From contig CM042090.1 in assembly GCA_023512835.1 (NCBI GenBank), positions 20,620,356 to 20,684,355 of the forward strand: 64,000 nucleotides of DNA, written 5' to 3'. Below the pieces are notes generated by a model that did no database searches, had not been told where the DNA came from, and was given only the letters and a program-made list of their open reading frames with translations. Positions within the stretch are counted from its first letter, which is position 1; each line of letters begins with the position of its first letter. Of this stretch, positions 48,560 through 61,350 are shown one piece after another. The position numbers were made by a program, and so were the translations under genes. Source of the DNA: Taxillus chinensis. Taxonomy: Eukaryota > Streptophyta > Magnoliopsida > Santalales > Loranthaceae.

Positions 48560-49716
48560 ATGGCGCCCCGTGAATACCTCCTCCTAACTCCTCTTTTCCT
48601 ATGCATTATTTTTATGTCTCCGGCGACTATTTCCGGGTTTTCTCCGGCAGAAATCAAGACATTGTGCGGCCAAACTCCCCACCCTCATCCCTGTGAATAT
48701 TTCCTCACAACCACCAAATACAACACCCTCACCACCACATCCGCCGCCGCCACCAATCAGAAGGCTCATTTTCTGGCGCTTTCCATGCAGCTCGCCCTGG
48801 ACCGGGCCGCCGCGGCAAGGGCATCTGCCGCCCCGCTGGGCTCCAAGTGCCGGAACGAGCGCGAGAAGGCCGCATGGGTCGACTGCCTGGAGCTCTACGA
48901 GTCCACCATCCTCCGCCTCAACGAGACCCTCCGCCCTTCCGGCGGCTCGTGCACCCAGGTGGACGCGCAGACCTGGCTCAGCGCCGCCCTCACCAACCTC
49001 GAGACGTGCTGGGCCGGGTTCCAAGACCTCGGCGTCGCCGACAATGTTCTGCCCCTAATGTCCAACAACGTCTCGAAGCTGATCAGCAACACCTTGGCTC
49101 TCAACAGGGCCTCCAACGAGGCCGTCGCCGCAGCCCCAAGCGGCAGCTATGAGGATGGGTTTCCGGCGTGGTTGAGGCCCGGGGACAGGAAGCTCCTGCA
49201 GGCTTCGGCGGCGTCCCAGGCAAATGTGGTGGTGGCCAAGGATGGGTCCGGGAAATTCAAGACGGTGGGTGAGGCTGTAGCGGAGGCGGGGAAGCGGACG
49301 GGCAGTGGAAGGTTCGTGATATATGTGAAGGCGGGGGTGTATTCCGAGAATGTTGAGATAGGGAAGAAGGTGAAGAACGTCATGCTGGTTGGCGACGGAA
49401 TGGGGAAGACCATTATAACTGGGAGCAGAAGCGTAGGTGGTGGCTTTACCACTTTCAAATCAGCCACTGTTGGTGAGTACAAACATACTTTACACGCACA
49501 CGTGTGTGTACCCGCGCACGTGTACACACACACACACACACACTATATATATATATATATATATGCATGTATTTGTTAACACACTTTGGCCGGGCTTATC
49601 AAATCGACATCTTCATATAAAAGTAGTCGGATAATTTCATTATAAACTAGCTTCTAAACCATTAAACTGTTTTTCTTTAAAAACAGTAAAACTCTTTATA
49701 TATATATATATATATA

Positions 49717-49794
<78 letters not shown>

Positions 49795-50677
49795 CATCTT
49801 TTACATATTTTTTATTTATTTTATAAATGGAAATAGCGAAAGCATTATAAATAAAAAATAATGAAATATATAATATATAGAATCTTCCATGGCGCTTCTT
49901 AATTTTTTAGGCAATCACAAACGCGGCCAAAGCCGTTGACATTTTGAGAAAATAAAATAAAAATGTTTAATTTAATTTAATTTTACAGCTGTTGTGGGAG
50001 ACGGCTTCATAGCTCAGGGCATCACCTTCCGGAACACAGCCGGAGCCGCGAACCACCAAGCGGTGGCCCTCCGTTCCGGGTCGGATCTCTCGGTCTTCTA
50101 TCAGTGTAGCTTTGAGGGCCACCAGGACACCCTCTATGCCCACTCGGAGCGCCAATTCTACCGCGACTGCGACATCTACGGCACCGTCGACTTCATCTTC
50201 GGCAACGCCGCCGCCGTCTTCCAGAACTGCAACATCTACCCCCGAAACCCACCCAACAAGACTAACACTATCACCGCCCAGGGACGGGTTGACCCGAACC
50301 AGAACACCGGTATTTCCATCCTCGGCTGCCGGGTCACCGCCGCCGCCGACCTCAAGCCAGTCCAGGGCTCCGTCAAGACCTACCTCGGCCGTCCCTGGAA
50401 GCAGTATTCCAGGACGGTTTTCATGAAGACAAGCCTCGACGGGTTGATCCAACCCGCCGGCTGGCTCGAGTGGAGCGGCAACTTTGCGCTCAGCACACTG
50501 TATTATGGGGAGTACATGAATACCGGAGCAGGATCGTCCACCGCTAACCGGGTGAAATGGGGCGGGTATGTTCCGGCCATGACAGCCGCGGAGGCGTCCA
50601 AGTTCACCGTCGGAAACTTCATCGCCGGTGGCAGTTGGCTTCCGGCCACTGGTGTGCCATTCACCTCCGGCCTCTGA
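48560..50677 (+). CDS. Pectinesterase/pectinesterase inhibitor (type I PME), tandem copy 2
   Basis: Exons 48560-49472 and 49989-50677 with the intron at the same place and phase as the copy at 42127; 533 aa. Signal peptide, PMEI pro-region ([24 protein letters not shown]), GDRKLLQAS processing motif and PME domain follow in order. The catalytic set is complete (QAVALR, GHQDTLY, DFIFGNA, YLGRPW). It differs from copy 1 by small indels in the pro-region (extra SAAA near residue 61, AVAAAPS before the processing site) and many substitutions, so the two proteins are paralogues, not recent identical copies. Substrate and location should be the same: wall homogalacturonan. The intron is longer and filled with (CA)n and (TA)n repeats. 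Confidence 0.95.
49522..49790. repeat. (CA)n and very long (TA)n tracts in the intron of pectinesterase 2
   Basis: A CA repeat passes into TA at about 49522-49564, and a nearly pure TA tract of about 90 bases occupies 49697-49790. Such tracts are unstable and often collapse in assemblies, so the intron length here may be uncertain. Confidence 0.95.
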
Positions 50678-53548
50678 TTTGTTTAGATCCTCTGCAAACA
50701 AAAATACGGAAACAGAGTATACCAGATTAAATATACACGTAGGCTTGCCAAAACCCACATAAATAAAAATGGGTATAGTGAGTTTTTTTACACTTTATTT
50801 TTGTAAAATAAAGCTTGTCATTCTTTAAGGAATAAATGTGCGAAATATTATTTTTTTTCCAAGCCGCAGCCCAAGACGAAAATTGATGGCGCGGATCCTC
50901 ATTGGTTAATGCAGGCATAGTTGCACAGAGAGCCCAAACAAAAAACTTTCATGTCATCGATCCTCTTGTGGTTAAGCAAGCCCGAGCCCAACTCTCGGTT
51001 CTTAAAGGCAAAAATGGTGTTTAGAAATTAGAATACCACCAACACACAACTCGAGCTAGCTGCTGCAAGCATGAGTTGTGTTTAGCGGATATATGGTTTC
51101 AAGACCCGGTAAAATAAAACAGGGCAAAAATAAAACACAAGCTAAAAAATAAAACATAAGCAAGATTTGATGTGGTATACTAATCTTATACTTCACAACA
51201 TGCAAAAAGTTATACTAGCTGTATAACGGTGAATTATGGTATTTTTTCAGTTTACTGTCAAATTGTACACTATACATTCAAGTCATTGTCAACTTTAGAA
51301 CTCAATTTTTTTCCACGAGGTCACTCTTGTAATGTTAGATCCATGCACGTCGACAATACTCGATACATATCCTTTTCTTGGGTTACCTACTCATGTGTTA
51401 TTACACTGGTTATGGGGTTATTATTTAATGCCTTGTACACCTATTATATGCCTCATGTGACTTTATATTAGCTTCGGTTTACATATCTACATATTATAAT
51501 TCCTAATTAATATGTTATATCATACCTTATATATTTAACGTGTTGTGTATGATTATTTATATGAAGTAAGAGATAGTCATGCCCATAAAAGAAAATAAAT
51601 AAATAAGTAGTAATCCGAAATGTCATCAAAAACATTGCAGTATCTTTATGGCAGTCTAAGAAATGAGGTGTCATTGATTGTACAGCAAAAGTCTTCTTGT
51701 AAGTCACCGTAAAGAAAATAATTTATTGTTTTATATTTCATATTTCATGACTAAAAACGATAAATACTATCGCCTTAAACTTAATCATTATTTATGATTG
51801 CGTATGTTTATATTTCTAGTCAAGCGACCAGTTAATCAATACATAAACATAAAGAAGTTGTGATTTTTGTTTATTTCACTATGCATAGATAGAATAATAC
51901 ATTTCAAATCCATTTTTGATTGCCTGAAAAAACAATTACGTACTTTTATGTCAAATATGTATCCAACATTTGATCCTCTTTGAATTAAGCCTTTATATAT
52001 ATCGTACATTCTCCGTTTGTTAATACTTTTGATATTTTGTATTGTATTAACTTACTTGAATAGGTGTTTTATAAATTCTTTAATATAGTGTGTTTTCGAT
52101 TTAACACTGCAAACAGCCACCGTTTACTTAATTTGTTGTTGTTTGTAAAATGTTTTACTAACATTTCTTATAAGTCACCCAACGTATGACATATATCAGT
52201 GTTTTCAAACCATTTATATATATATTCTTTCATGGAGTTTTTTTTTAAAAAGGCAACAAAATTAAACTTATCCTGAGATTTTTAAAATGGCAATAAATTT
52301 AGTAGCATTTAAAGAAACAACATAATAATTTTATTTATTCCAGCATTTGTGGGACGCCAAGCAAAATTCAATCTATACCTTTGCTTTTTGTAAACGCTAG
52401 CACAAAGTTGTTATGACATCAAATAAAAAGTATTTTTTAAATTATTACACTAGTATGCATACATTTTTTGCACTTTTTTCAGTGTTTTCAAAACACAACT
52501 AGGTTCAAATTTCTTATAGTATTTGGTGTTGGGTTTTGGTTATGGAAACTAATAGCCATTTGTTTCCTTATTGATTTTGGCTTTGGAAGCCTTATTATAT
52601 TGTTTCTTTGTGTGAGTTGTTTTTATGCTTAGGTTGCTTGAAAAACCTAAGGGCGCCGGCACTTTATTGGCACAAAAGTGTACACTTCAAAAAATTGATT
52701 TTAGGTTTTTCTGTAGCATGGGAGGATATATAGATGATACATGTGATCTCTATTTGTCACTTGTGCTCACTTTATGTTATATATACTTTTTTGATGTATA
52801 GACAAGAGCTACTAATACTTAAAGCGGAACTACTGAATTCCCTTTTATATATATCTCATAGATCTAATTGTCTTGTTTCATTTTGAATAACTATTTTTAA
52901 AAAAAAATTAGAAAAGAATTCGTGACAGTTATACTCAATGTTGATTAATGTATCTTGCTAAGTTGTGTTATTAATCTGCTTGCATTTTATTTGGATTTGT
53001 GCGTATGATTAAGCCGAATGTAATATTGTATAAGTTATTTTATATAATACTGACTCTACCAAAAATAGGTACGGTGGTGTATGATAATATTTTTTTAAAA
53101 GTTCCCATAATTAGAATATATCTTACAACTATTATTTGTTTATGATATTGTTACTTTTGTATTTTTAATGATTTTTTGTTTTTTATTCCATCTGAAATTT
53201 GTTTAGAATTATTGATAATAAAATTATATATTTATATTTTATTATTATATTAAGTAGTTAATAGTTTTTTAATACAATATTTTGAATCGCTACAAGTTAT
53301 ATTATTCTGCAAAACCCCAAATTCTATACCAAATCCCGATTTTGATAGTATTGTTCCATATTAAAAATACATCTCCAGTAGCTTTAATTCTTGACGTACA
53401 CTTGATCAGAATTTGAGAACAACAAAATCTTAGAATGTGGTAGGGCCGTTATACACGCAGGTGCCCCCAACGCGGTCGAATAATCTTTTCCACATATATT
53501 CATGGGCGAGGGAGAACACACATTCAAGCCTCCGAGTCCTTAAAGTAA
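50678..53548. other. AT-rich intergenic DNA
   Basis: The 3' flank of pectinesterase 2 and then about 2.5 kb of AT-rich sequence up to the convergent DUF26 gene. A slightly less AT-rich stretch near 52540-52850 may be old transposon sequence, but no ends or coding motifs can be defined. Confidence 0.5.
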
Positions 53549-54088
53549 TTAAGCTGCGCCCAGAACCATCATCATCATCATAATCATTATTCATGAGGCG
53601 ATTAATAATTTGAGGAAGCCATATATATATATATATATAAAGGGAGGACATTCTTACAAACTGCTTTTCTGCAGATTGAGAGGAAGACAATGATGACAGC
53701 GATTCCAGCGATCGTGGCGATGATCAGGGCCACTGTTTTACCCACGTCGTCCTCGTTGGAGGAACCTAAACATACACGCATATATATCCCAATACCCAAA
53801 CAGAAAAAGTAAATGGAATTAATACCCCAAGCATATGCATGGTGTAAAGATGGCTCTGCCATAAATTCTATATATATTCCTTTGGCCTCTTTATCCCACC
53901 AATCCATGCATTTAATTAGGCTACCTTGTACTTTCTTAATCCAAAGATATTGATAGAAGAAAAACAATAATTACCAATTTATCAATATACAGAACTACCG
54001 GCCGAAGCAAGCCTGATATACCAGAAGCGCGGAAATTAATAAATTGCTGGTGCTATATATTTTCATTTTAGGTTCATATTTAAAATTA

Positions 54089-54142
<54 letters not shown>

Positions 54143-55079
54143 ACATTTTCTTTACCTTTTTCCAAGTGCGTGGAAAAGGTTGAATAATAAATAATTGAAG
54201 TGTGATGAATTTCGTTGTTTCTTTATTCCTAAAGTATTTTCAAAAAAAAAAAAACCATTATAATTAAATAATATTATATGACGCACCAGATCTAGAACTA
54301 GCAGAGGAATCTACTGTGTTTCCAGACGACCAGTAGCGAGCATAACACTGCACCAAGAACACGTCACCGGCCGCCGCCAACCCACACAAGCTCTTCAACT
54401 TTCCAGCACCCTCCGTGACGCAGTGGGTGCAGTCGGCGGGGCTAAGGTCCTCCAAGCACTGCGCAAAGCCCTGCACCGCGCCCGACCTGCTCAGCCTCCA
54501 CCCGGTCTGGTCCACTGCCGGTAGGTCCCCGAGCACCGCGTCCCTCCCCCGAAGAAACAGCCCCGCATCGCCGTCGTTCCCGGCCGCCCTCAGCCGGCTG
54601 CAGTCCCGGTGTACGAGTCCCTCATCCGGCCTCCCTAAGAAGTCAACGTGTGCGTACCTCACGTAACAGCCATCCAGCTGAAGCCCAGCCCCATAAGAGA
54701 AGGCGCAGACCACCCCAATCTGGCTCGCAGCGCTCTCCACGCACCTGGCGCAGTCTTGGGCCCTCAGGTCTCCCCTGCACTGGTGAAGCCCGTAGAGCGC
54801 GGCAGCTTCCGGGGCGGCCGGGGCTTCATTTCCGGCGGAGAAGGCGGCGTACGAGGTTCCACCGGCTGCGGAGACGGCGGAGGAGAGGAAGGTGTTGAGG
54901 GTGGCCCCGAAAGGAGAGTTGGGTTGGAACTTGTCAGGGGAGCATTCGGCGTAGATGAAGGTGGTGGTGGCCTGGGCGTGGCAGGTGTGGTGGTGACCGA
55001 GGAGAGAGCCGAGGAAGAGAACAGAGAGTAGGATGATTGGATTGTGAGCTGTGGAGACTAGCTCGAGCGTTCTCCTCAT
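53549..55079 (-). CDS. Plasmodesmata-located protein-like, two DUF26 (Gnk2) domains
   Basis: Exon 1 is 55079-54287 and exon 2 starts at 53765, phase 1. A donor (GTTT|GTAAGA) ends exon 2 at 53658; a tiny third exon after GCGCAG would finish the protein with Ser-stop at 53549 (about 301 aa). Without that splice it reads through to a stop at 53602. The start MRRTLEL is chosen because a signal peptide follows directly; the Lys-rich extension upstream is leader sequence. Two extracellular DUF26 domains each show C-X8-C-X2-C (CRGDLRAQDCARC and CLEDLSPADCTHC). Then comes a Ser-rich linker and one membrane span (VALIIATIAGIAVIIVFLSI) with a very short basic tail and no kinase. This architecture is that of PDLPs, type I proteins of plasmodesmata that promote callose deposition and control cell-to-cell transport. 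A cysteine-rich secreted-repeat relative remains possible. Confidence 0.85.
54093..54139. repeat. (GA)n microsatellite in the PDLP-like intron
   Basis: About 45 bases of GA repeat in intron 1 of the DUF26 gene. Confidence 0.95.
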
Positions 55080-55225
55080 TTTTTTTATTTCTATTTTTGG
55101 CCTTTTTCGTCGACCTTTAGACTTTTCTAACTTACTTATGTATGTTTGTAGTCTTTTTTTTCTTTTTTTTCTTTTTATTTTTTTACGAGTGTCCACGCTA
55201 AAAAATACATATTTATTTATTCGGC

Positions 55226-55552
55226 TAAAGCATTAGCCTCTTCAAATTTTTAGCTAAATTTATCGACATTGGGCAATATGAGCCACAAATTATATTCGAG
55301 ATTTGTGTTTTCAATATAAACTTTATTAAAACCCAAACATCGAGACACCAAATTATTTAAATTTAAAAATTTATCGACATGGAGCAATATGAGCCACAAA
55401 TTATACTCGAGATCTGTGTTTTCAATACAAACTTTATTAAAACCCAAACATCGAGACACCGACTATTTAAATTTAACAAGATAATTTGTGGTTTATATTG
55501 TTCCATATAAGCAAATTTAAATAAAAATTTGAAAAGGCCGACTGATGCTCTA
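55226..55552. mobile_element. MITE-like element with about 70-bp inverted ends and an internal tandem duplication
   Basis: The left end (TAAAGCATTAGCC..TTCAAATTTTTAGCTAAATTT...CCACAAATTAT) is the inverted match of the right end (reading TAGAGCATCAGTCGGCC..TTCAAATTTTTATTTAAATTT...CCACAAATTAT on the other strand), over about 70 bases. Inside, a unit of about 120 bases (ATTTATCGACAT.GGCAATAT to CATCGAGACACC) is present twice. There is no coding capacity. It lies 150 bases upstream of the PDLP-like start codon. Superfamily is unclear; ends are TA-type. Confidence 0.7.
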
Positions 55553-56607
55553 AGGCCGTATGGTATGTAGTCCTATCAATTAAGTCACATAATTGGCACT
55601 TGCTCTATATTCACAACTTGTCATGTATTATTACATTAGCATATAGAATTATCAGAAGACTTTGGTTACGTTTAATAAGTTTTAATTTTTTAAAAAATAG
55701 AATTATTTTTAAAAATTATGAGCTTAAATAATTTTCGATCAATCGTTAAATATCTTTAAATTCATAGAATTTATTATTTTCAAAAATAATTTTATTTTTA
55801 AAAATAATATTATGATACCATCCTTTAATTTTTGTTTTTAAAGTTTATTTATTTTACTTCGGCTTTATGTATATTCTTTGTGGGTTTGCATGGGAATGTT
55901 CCTCGGCCCAACATATCAACACGGGCCTCAAACTTCCTAACCGAGGGCCCAGTTTCCATTAAATGATAGTCCTTCTAATGTTGTGATTCAATGTTAATAA
56001 TACAACTTCAGCGTAAATTGGTTGAAGTGTGAAGACCCATAATCTTGCTATTATGGATCAATCAAATGCTCGATTATTCCATCCGACATTTTAAATTGCT
56101 TGCCATAAATGTGCCATTTTATTTCATTCTCTATCGATTTAAATTTTAATTGCAGAAGTCGCGTTCCATAAATTTGTGTTTCGTTCGATCACAGACCTGT
56201 TTAGATTGTAATTCAATGTTAGTAGTTATATTTTAGTTAGTAATCGAATTTCACTACAAATTGTTTGATGTAGCATATAATCTTTGTTATTATCAATGTT
56301 GGTTTTAATGTATTATTTTTAAAAAACAGTAAATTTGTTGAATTTAAAAATATTTATAAGTTGTGTAAATTTATTCGATTGATAATTTTAAAAAATAATA
56401 GTATTTTAAAAAATAAAATAAATTATGTAAATGGAGCCTGTATGTATACTATCAATTTTCAGATTGATTAGATCTCTGGTAAAATGGTTTAATTCTAGTA
56501 AATTAGGCCTGTTGTACGTATACTACCAATTTCAAACTTTAAACACTTGAATAAATAGAAAAGAAACACTAATCGTAGTGACATAAATATATATATAGTA
56601 TGACATC

Positions 56608-57554
56608 CAGGGCGGCTCTAGGAAAAAAAAAATTAGAGTGTTCAACATGAAAAGTCTTTAAAAAGTGCGGCAGACAATGAGTTGGAACTCATCGGGGGGA
56701 TCAGTTACCAAAAGCTATGACACGCGACATATGATACGTGCTTCTTTAAAGTATCGATATTTCGATACGTTTTTAATACGTCAATTAATATATATTTTTA
56801 ATAAATAAGATATAATTAAATATATAATTAATACATAATTATTAATTAAAAATAATTAAATATCTACAATAAAGTTAGTATTACTATTAATAATAGTTGA
56901 AGAGACTACTCTATAAAATAATTAATTAAAAAATAAAATTCAAATAAGGAACACTAAAAAATAGTAAAATATAATATATAATTTATGACAAATTGACAAT
57001 ACGAATACACCAGAAATATCACAGGAAAACAGTATAATACATTATTTATGATTTATGACAGAAATAATCATAAGACAAGTAAACAACGACAAATCACACC
57101 AAGTTGATGCCTTGAAAAATGAAAAGCCGACGCACAGGCTTAAAGCCTTATACCATAAACTAAAGCAGAAAACAAAATAAACAGTTTAAATACTCATGCA
57201 CTGAGGAAACAATTTAAATAAACAATTTATGATTTGAAACAAATAATTTAAACACTCACCGACTCACCATCACGACGTCACCGACTCATCGACTCACACG
57301 AATCGAAGATGATGACCTCGAGTTCGACCTTCCACGGATTCAACGACGAATCGACAATGAGGAGTTGGTGTTTGCGTCTGGCGACGTGAGGGTGAGGGCG
57401 AACGGCGCAGTCTGCCTGCCTACCTGCCTCTGATGAGTGACGAAGTCGGATGCTGCGGTTGTGCTGCCTCGATTGTCGATTGTTTGAGGAGTTGAGAGGA
57501 CAGATGGGTTAGGGTGTGCAAGGACACCCTCAAGATAATGTAGCGCCGCCCCTG
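56608..57554. mobile_element. Non-autonomous hAT-like DNA element
   Basis: The left end reads CAGGGCGGCTCTAGG and the right end, on the opposite strand, reads CAGGGGCGGCGCTACA. CAGGGGCGG is a typical plant hAT terminus. The interior is 0.9 kb, AT-rich on the left and GC-richer on the right (57260-57540), without transposase. The flanking 8 bases (ATGACATC and TATCCAAC) do not form a clear target duplication, so the insertion is old or the ends are shifted. Confidence 0.55.
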
Positions 57555-59651
57555 TATCCAACTAATAGAAAAAGAGATATATCGTGTTTATTAAATTTAC
57601 TAACACACATATCATGTAAGATGATTAAGTTATCCTCGTAAAAAATAATAACAAAATATTTACATTGAAATACTTAAATATAAATTAAATATTTAAATAA
57701 TATCAATCTAATATAAGTTTTGTTAACAATTTATTCGGACATAAATATAATATCTGAATAATATTATTAAAATATAAATATATTATTTAAATATTTATTT
57801 TCAAATATATAAGTTTAAATAATAATTTTAAAATAAAAAATATTTTTCAAATATTTATGTATATTCTAAGAATATTATTCTAACAACATCAAATCTGATT
57901 TTTTAAAAATTGTTTTTGTAATTTTATATGAAATTAAAAAGTATAGATAAGTGTGTTTATCCTTTTAACTCCGTCATCAAAAAAAAAAAAAACACTAAAA
58001 AGCATCCGGATTAATGATTGCTGTCATTCACATATTTGAATAGTACTGCGACGAACATGGTGACAGACTAATTCAATGGGACTTATGGAGGCTTTTGCCG
58101 AGTTTGAGTTGATTGGTCAAACCGACGACGCCGACGCCGCCGTCGCCGTGACACTAATATTTCGCCTTCTGATGAAACCTTTTTTTGGGTGCGCCACTTA
58201 GTAGATGGGGGCAGTTTAAATTTCTGTAAATGGTTCGATTCCTTTAACTCTTTTAAGTATGCGAAGAATCAGTCCTGAATTAAAGAGACGGGATATTACA
58301 CACATGGCTATGGTTGACCTTATCACCTACGAATTTAGCTTCCAATTTAACGTGTATTATTTGTAGAAACTCCTTCTCCTATGGCAATTTTAGGTTAATA
58401 TTTAACTGCCCAATGGTAGAGACCTAAAAATATTATTGCCGGTTGGTTGAAGGATTTGGGGCCGTAGGGATCTCAAATCATGATATTATTTTTTTTAAAA
58501 TAAAAATAAAAATATTTTTAAAATTATATGTTTAATGAATAAATAATTATTTATGAGTAATAAAAATTTTATTTAAATTTATATTTTTTTTAAAAAATAT
58601 AAAATAAATTTTGCCAAACATAATTCTTATATTTGCATAAAGGTTGGGTTTGAATCAAGATAAGAGAATTTTAGGAGTAGGAAGATTATGGGATATTATT
58701 ATAAATTAAATATATAAGATACTGATATATATATATAATAAAAAATGTAATTGTAATCAGATATGATCGCACAACACAAAATATACTTTCAAATATACCG
58801 TAAGGATCAGTAGTTGATTACACGTATTGAGCTTCTCTCCGATCTAGACTACTTTAAAAAGGAGAATTAAAAGGAGCTTTTGGCCAGATTTTCTACTTAA
58901 AAAAAAGAAGAAGAAGATTAAAATCGACCTTCTCTCCGATATTTACTGTATCACCAAACCCACCAGAGAAAAAAAAAAAAAAACGAATCTGTAAACTGGT
59001 TGATTTTAGGAAAATTAAGTGTATTCCTTCTTTCAACCATTCTTTCCGCCCAAACAAATCAATGGGAAAAGTCGTGACTCGCGAGCATATATTATACGAG
59101 TTAGCTGGTGAACGCGCGCACACGAGTCGATTTACAAGAACACATAAAAATCAAACTCTAAACTAAATAAAAGCAAGCAGCTCATTCTATCATCCCCGGG
59201 GTGGGTGATGTTTGACTTGTTTAACTAACAACTAACACGGGGCTAAAACACATTTGACCTATTTACAGTCCCAGAGATTTGGGTCGAACCTGTCTTCCAA
59301 CTGCAAGTAGCTAACTAGCAATTTTGGTTCATGGCAATTTAGGCCTCCACTAGAAGATTTGAGTCTATTAAGCATGCATAGAAGTAGGCAGATAGTCCTT
59401 ATCCATCGCCACACCTTAGCTAAATTATCTCCCATATCAAACCAAATCAAATTAATTTTTAAAAATAAAATACACAAAAATAAGAAATTAATAATAATAA
59501 TAATAATACAAATTTTCAATGTCGAAACAAAAGATATGCTCTAATTCTATTCCTAATTCTTAATTCTTAGTTATACACCACCAACAACACACATCATAAC
59601 TAATTATCATCATCGTCATCATCATCAATAATGGGTCGGCGAGCATTCATC
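57555..59651. other. AT-rich intergenic DNA
   Basis: Strongly AT-rich, with one GC-richer patch near 58070-58160 holding a short GACGCCGACGCCGCCGTCGCC repeat-like run. No gene is supported. The last 150 bases should include the SAUR 3' UTR. Confidence 0.5.
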
Positions 59652-60182
59652 TCAAAACAAGGTGGGATGATGCCTCCGGTGGCAGCTGTGCACGGCGGCG
59701 ACCCGAGTCCGGACGCTCTCGAACTCGGAGATCCGGCAAGGGATAGTGATGCCGCCGGGCGGGTGATGGAAACCGTACTCCTCCTCGGCCTCCCTGAGGA
59801 GCTCCCCAAACAGGGGGTGGTTAAAGTACACCACTGGAACCAGCACCCTCCGGCAGTCCCCGTCCTTCTGTCCCACGTACACCGCCAGATGCCCCTTCGG
59901 CACCGCCGCCTCCCCTCCGCCTTCGTTGAGAGACCTATATCCCCGCAGACCCGCCCTGGAAAAGCACACGGCCGCCGCCTCAGCCGCCCTGGATCGGATC
60001 TTCTTCAAGCCGCGGGCCCACCTCCTCAGCCTGGAGATCGCCGAGCACGAGCGCCGGGACGTGGTATGCCCAGACGATTCCAACCGGAGGTACCCAGTTC
60101 TTCGCCGGAGAATCCACCGGCAGAGGTTGACCGTTCTCTTGCCGAGCTTGAAGCCCATACCCGACCGCCGAACGAAAACCAT
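59652..60182 (-). CDS. SAUR family auxin-responsive protein
   Basis: Intronless, 176 aa if it starts at the ATG at 60182 (MVFVRRSGMGFKLGK); the ATG at 60158 (MGFKLGKRTVNLCRWI) is equally plausible because SAURs often begin with a basic amphipathic segment of this kind. The conserved SAUR core lies in the C-terminal half: VPKGHLAVYVG, RRVLVPVVYFNHPLFGELL, REAEEEYGFHHPPGGITIPC. A C-terminal tail follows with C/H residues. SAURs of the acid-growth type inhibit PP2C-D phosphatases and so keep plasma-membrane H+-ATPase active, promoting cell expansion; the long basic N-terminus places this one in the longer SAUR36/41-like class, where function is less uniform. The gene is GC-rich compared with its AT-rich flanks. 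Two large shadow frames on the plus strand are not genes. Confidence 0.92.
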   Translation of the reverse strand: MVFVRRSGMGFKLGKRTVNLCRWILRRRTGYLRLESSGHTTSRRSCSAISRLRRWARGLKKIRSRAAEAAAVCFSRAGLRGYRSLNEGGGEAAVPKGHLAVYVGQKDGDCRRVLVPVVYFNHPLFGELLREAEEEYGFHHPPGGITIPCRISEFESVRTRVAAVHSCHRRHHPTLF

Positions 60183-61314
60183 ACTTCGACAGAACTCAAA
60201 ATTTACAAAAAAAAAAAAAAATTGTGAACAGAAGAACACACGCACACGCACACAACGTGAGTTTGAGGGAGGGCAGGGACTGCGAATGAATCAGAGAAAT
60301 GGTGGGCGGGTTAAGAGAAAGGCCACGGATCGGAGAGGGACATGGCGAGGCGAGTGGGAACCGATTCAAGCAGGTATCCGAGAATGGTGCGGGGGGTGTT
60401 GGACATGTCTACGGCCTGGGAACCAGAATCTCATTATTCGGGTTAGCAGGACGACGGACGGACGTCGACGACGAAGAAGAAAAAAAGATAAGAATTGTGG
60501 GGAAGCATTTAAAGGGGAATTGGGGGGTGTGGCTGGGAAAGATTGCGGGAAAAAAGAGGAGAGAGTAAGAGAAGGAATCGGGTGTGCGCCGGCGTACATG
60601 GATGGGTTTCGAGGCTTCCACGGTGTAGCTTCTGATTGGTGGGATCGGAATTGTTATAATTATCACTGAGGGACTGGTGGACCGTGGGTGTGAAGGGAAG
60701 AGGGTACGAATCTATTGGGGTTTCAGCGCCGTCAGGGTACCGTGACCAGCATGTGCCATGTTGTTGTGAGGGGGGACTCGGGCGCTGATATTTGCTTTGT
60801 TATCGGTATTGAATTATTTTTGTGTATTTTCATATCGTTCACATTATTTTCAAAACTTGACTAATATTTTTTTCATGATACATAATCAATATTTTTTCAT
60901 GATACATAGCTAGTGATAGTAGAAAAATCACAGAGAAAACATATAAAATCTATTAAATTGAATAGAGCCTTTTCGGTAATTATTGGACAAGTTCATAATC
61001 CTAATCCTCAAAACTTTTCGTAAGTTTCTATTTCTAATACTTTTGCAAAAATTGAATAAATTTTAGCAGAATTGGATGAGCTTTGACGCAAATGGTCTAT
61101 ACTTTTTTCCTATAACAATGAATATAATATAGTAAACATGAATTATAAATAAGAAACATTTTCAAATAATTTTTAAAAGGAATATCCATATGAGGTAATA
61201 ACAATACACATCACAACTAGCACTTTTGTTTTTTGGCAATTAACTAAAATAACCGAAAATTATGATAAAAATGAAGACTAGTTTAGCTTTCAAGTAATGG
61301 TAAGTAGCGGTTCC

Positions 61315-61350
<36 letters not shown>

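Noticed and set aside
49967..50758. 263-codon minus-strand frame over pectinesterase 2 exon 2
   Set aside because: It is the antisense of a well-supported catalytic exon and shows no motif of its own.
52540..52900. Possible solo LTR
   Set aside because: No matching TG..CA ends, target duplication, or second copy could be found in the window.
54415..55031. Plus-strand frames opposite the DUF26 gene
   Set aside because: Shadows of the GC-rich antisense coding exon; the minus strand has the signal peptide, DUF26 cysteines and membrane span.
59631..60669. Two long plus-strand frames opposite and beyond the SAUR gene
   Set aside because: They overlap the real SAUR on the other strand, are rich in R, P and H, and contain no family motif.
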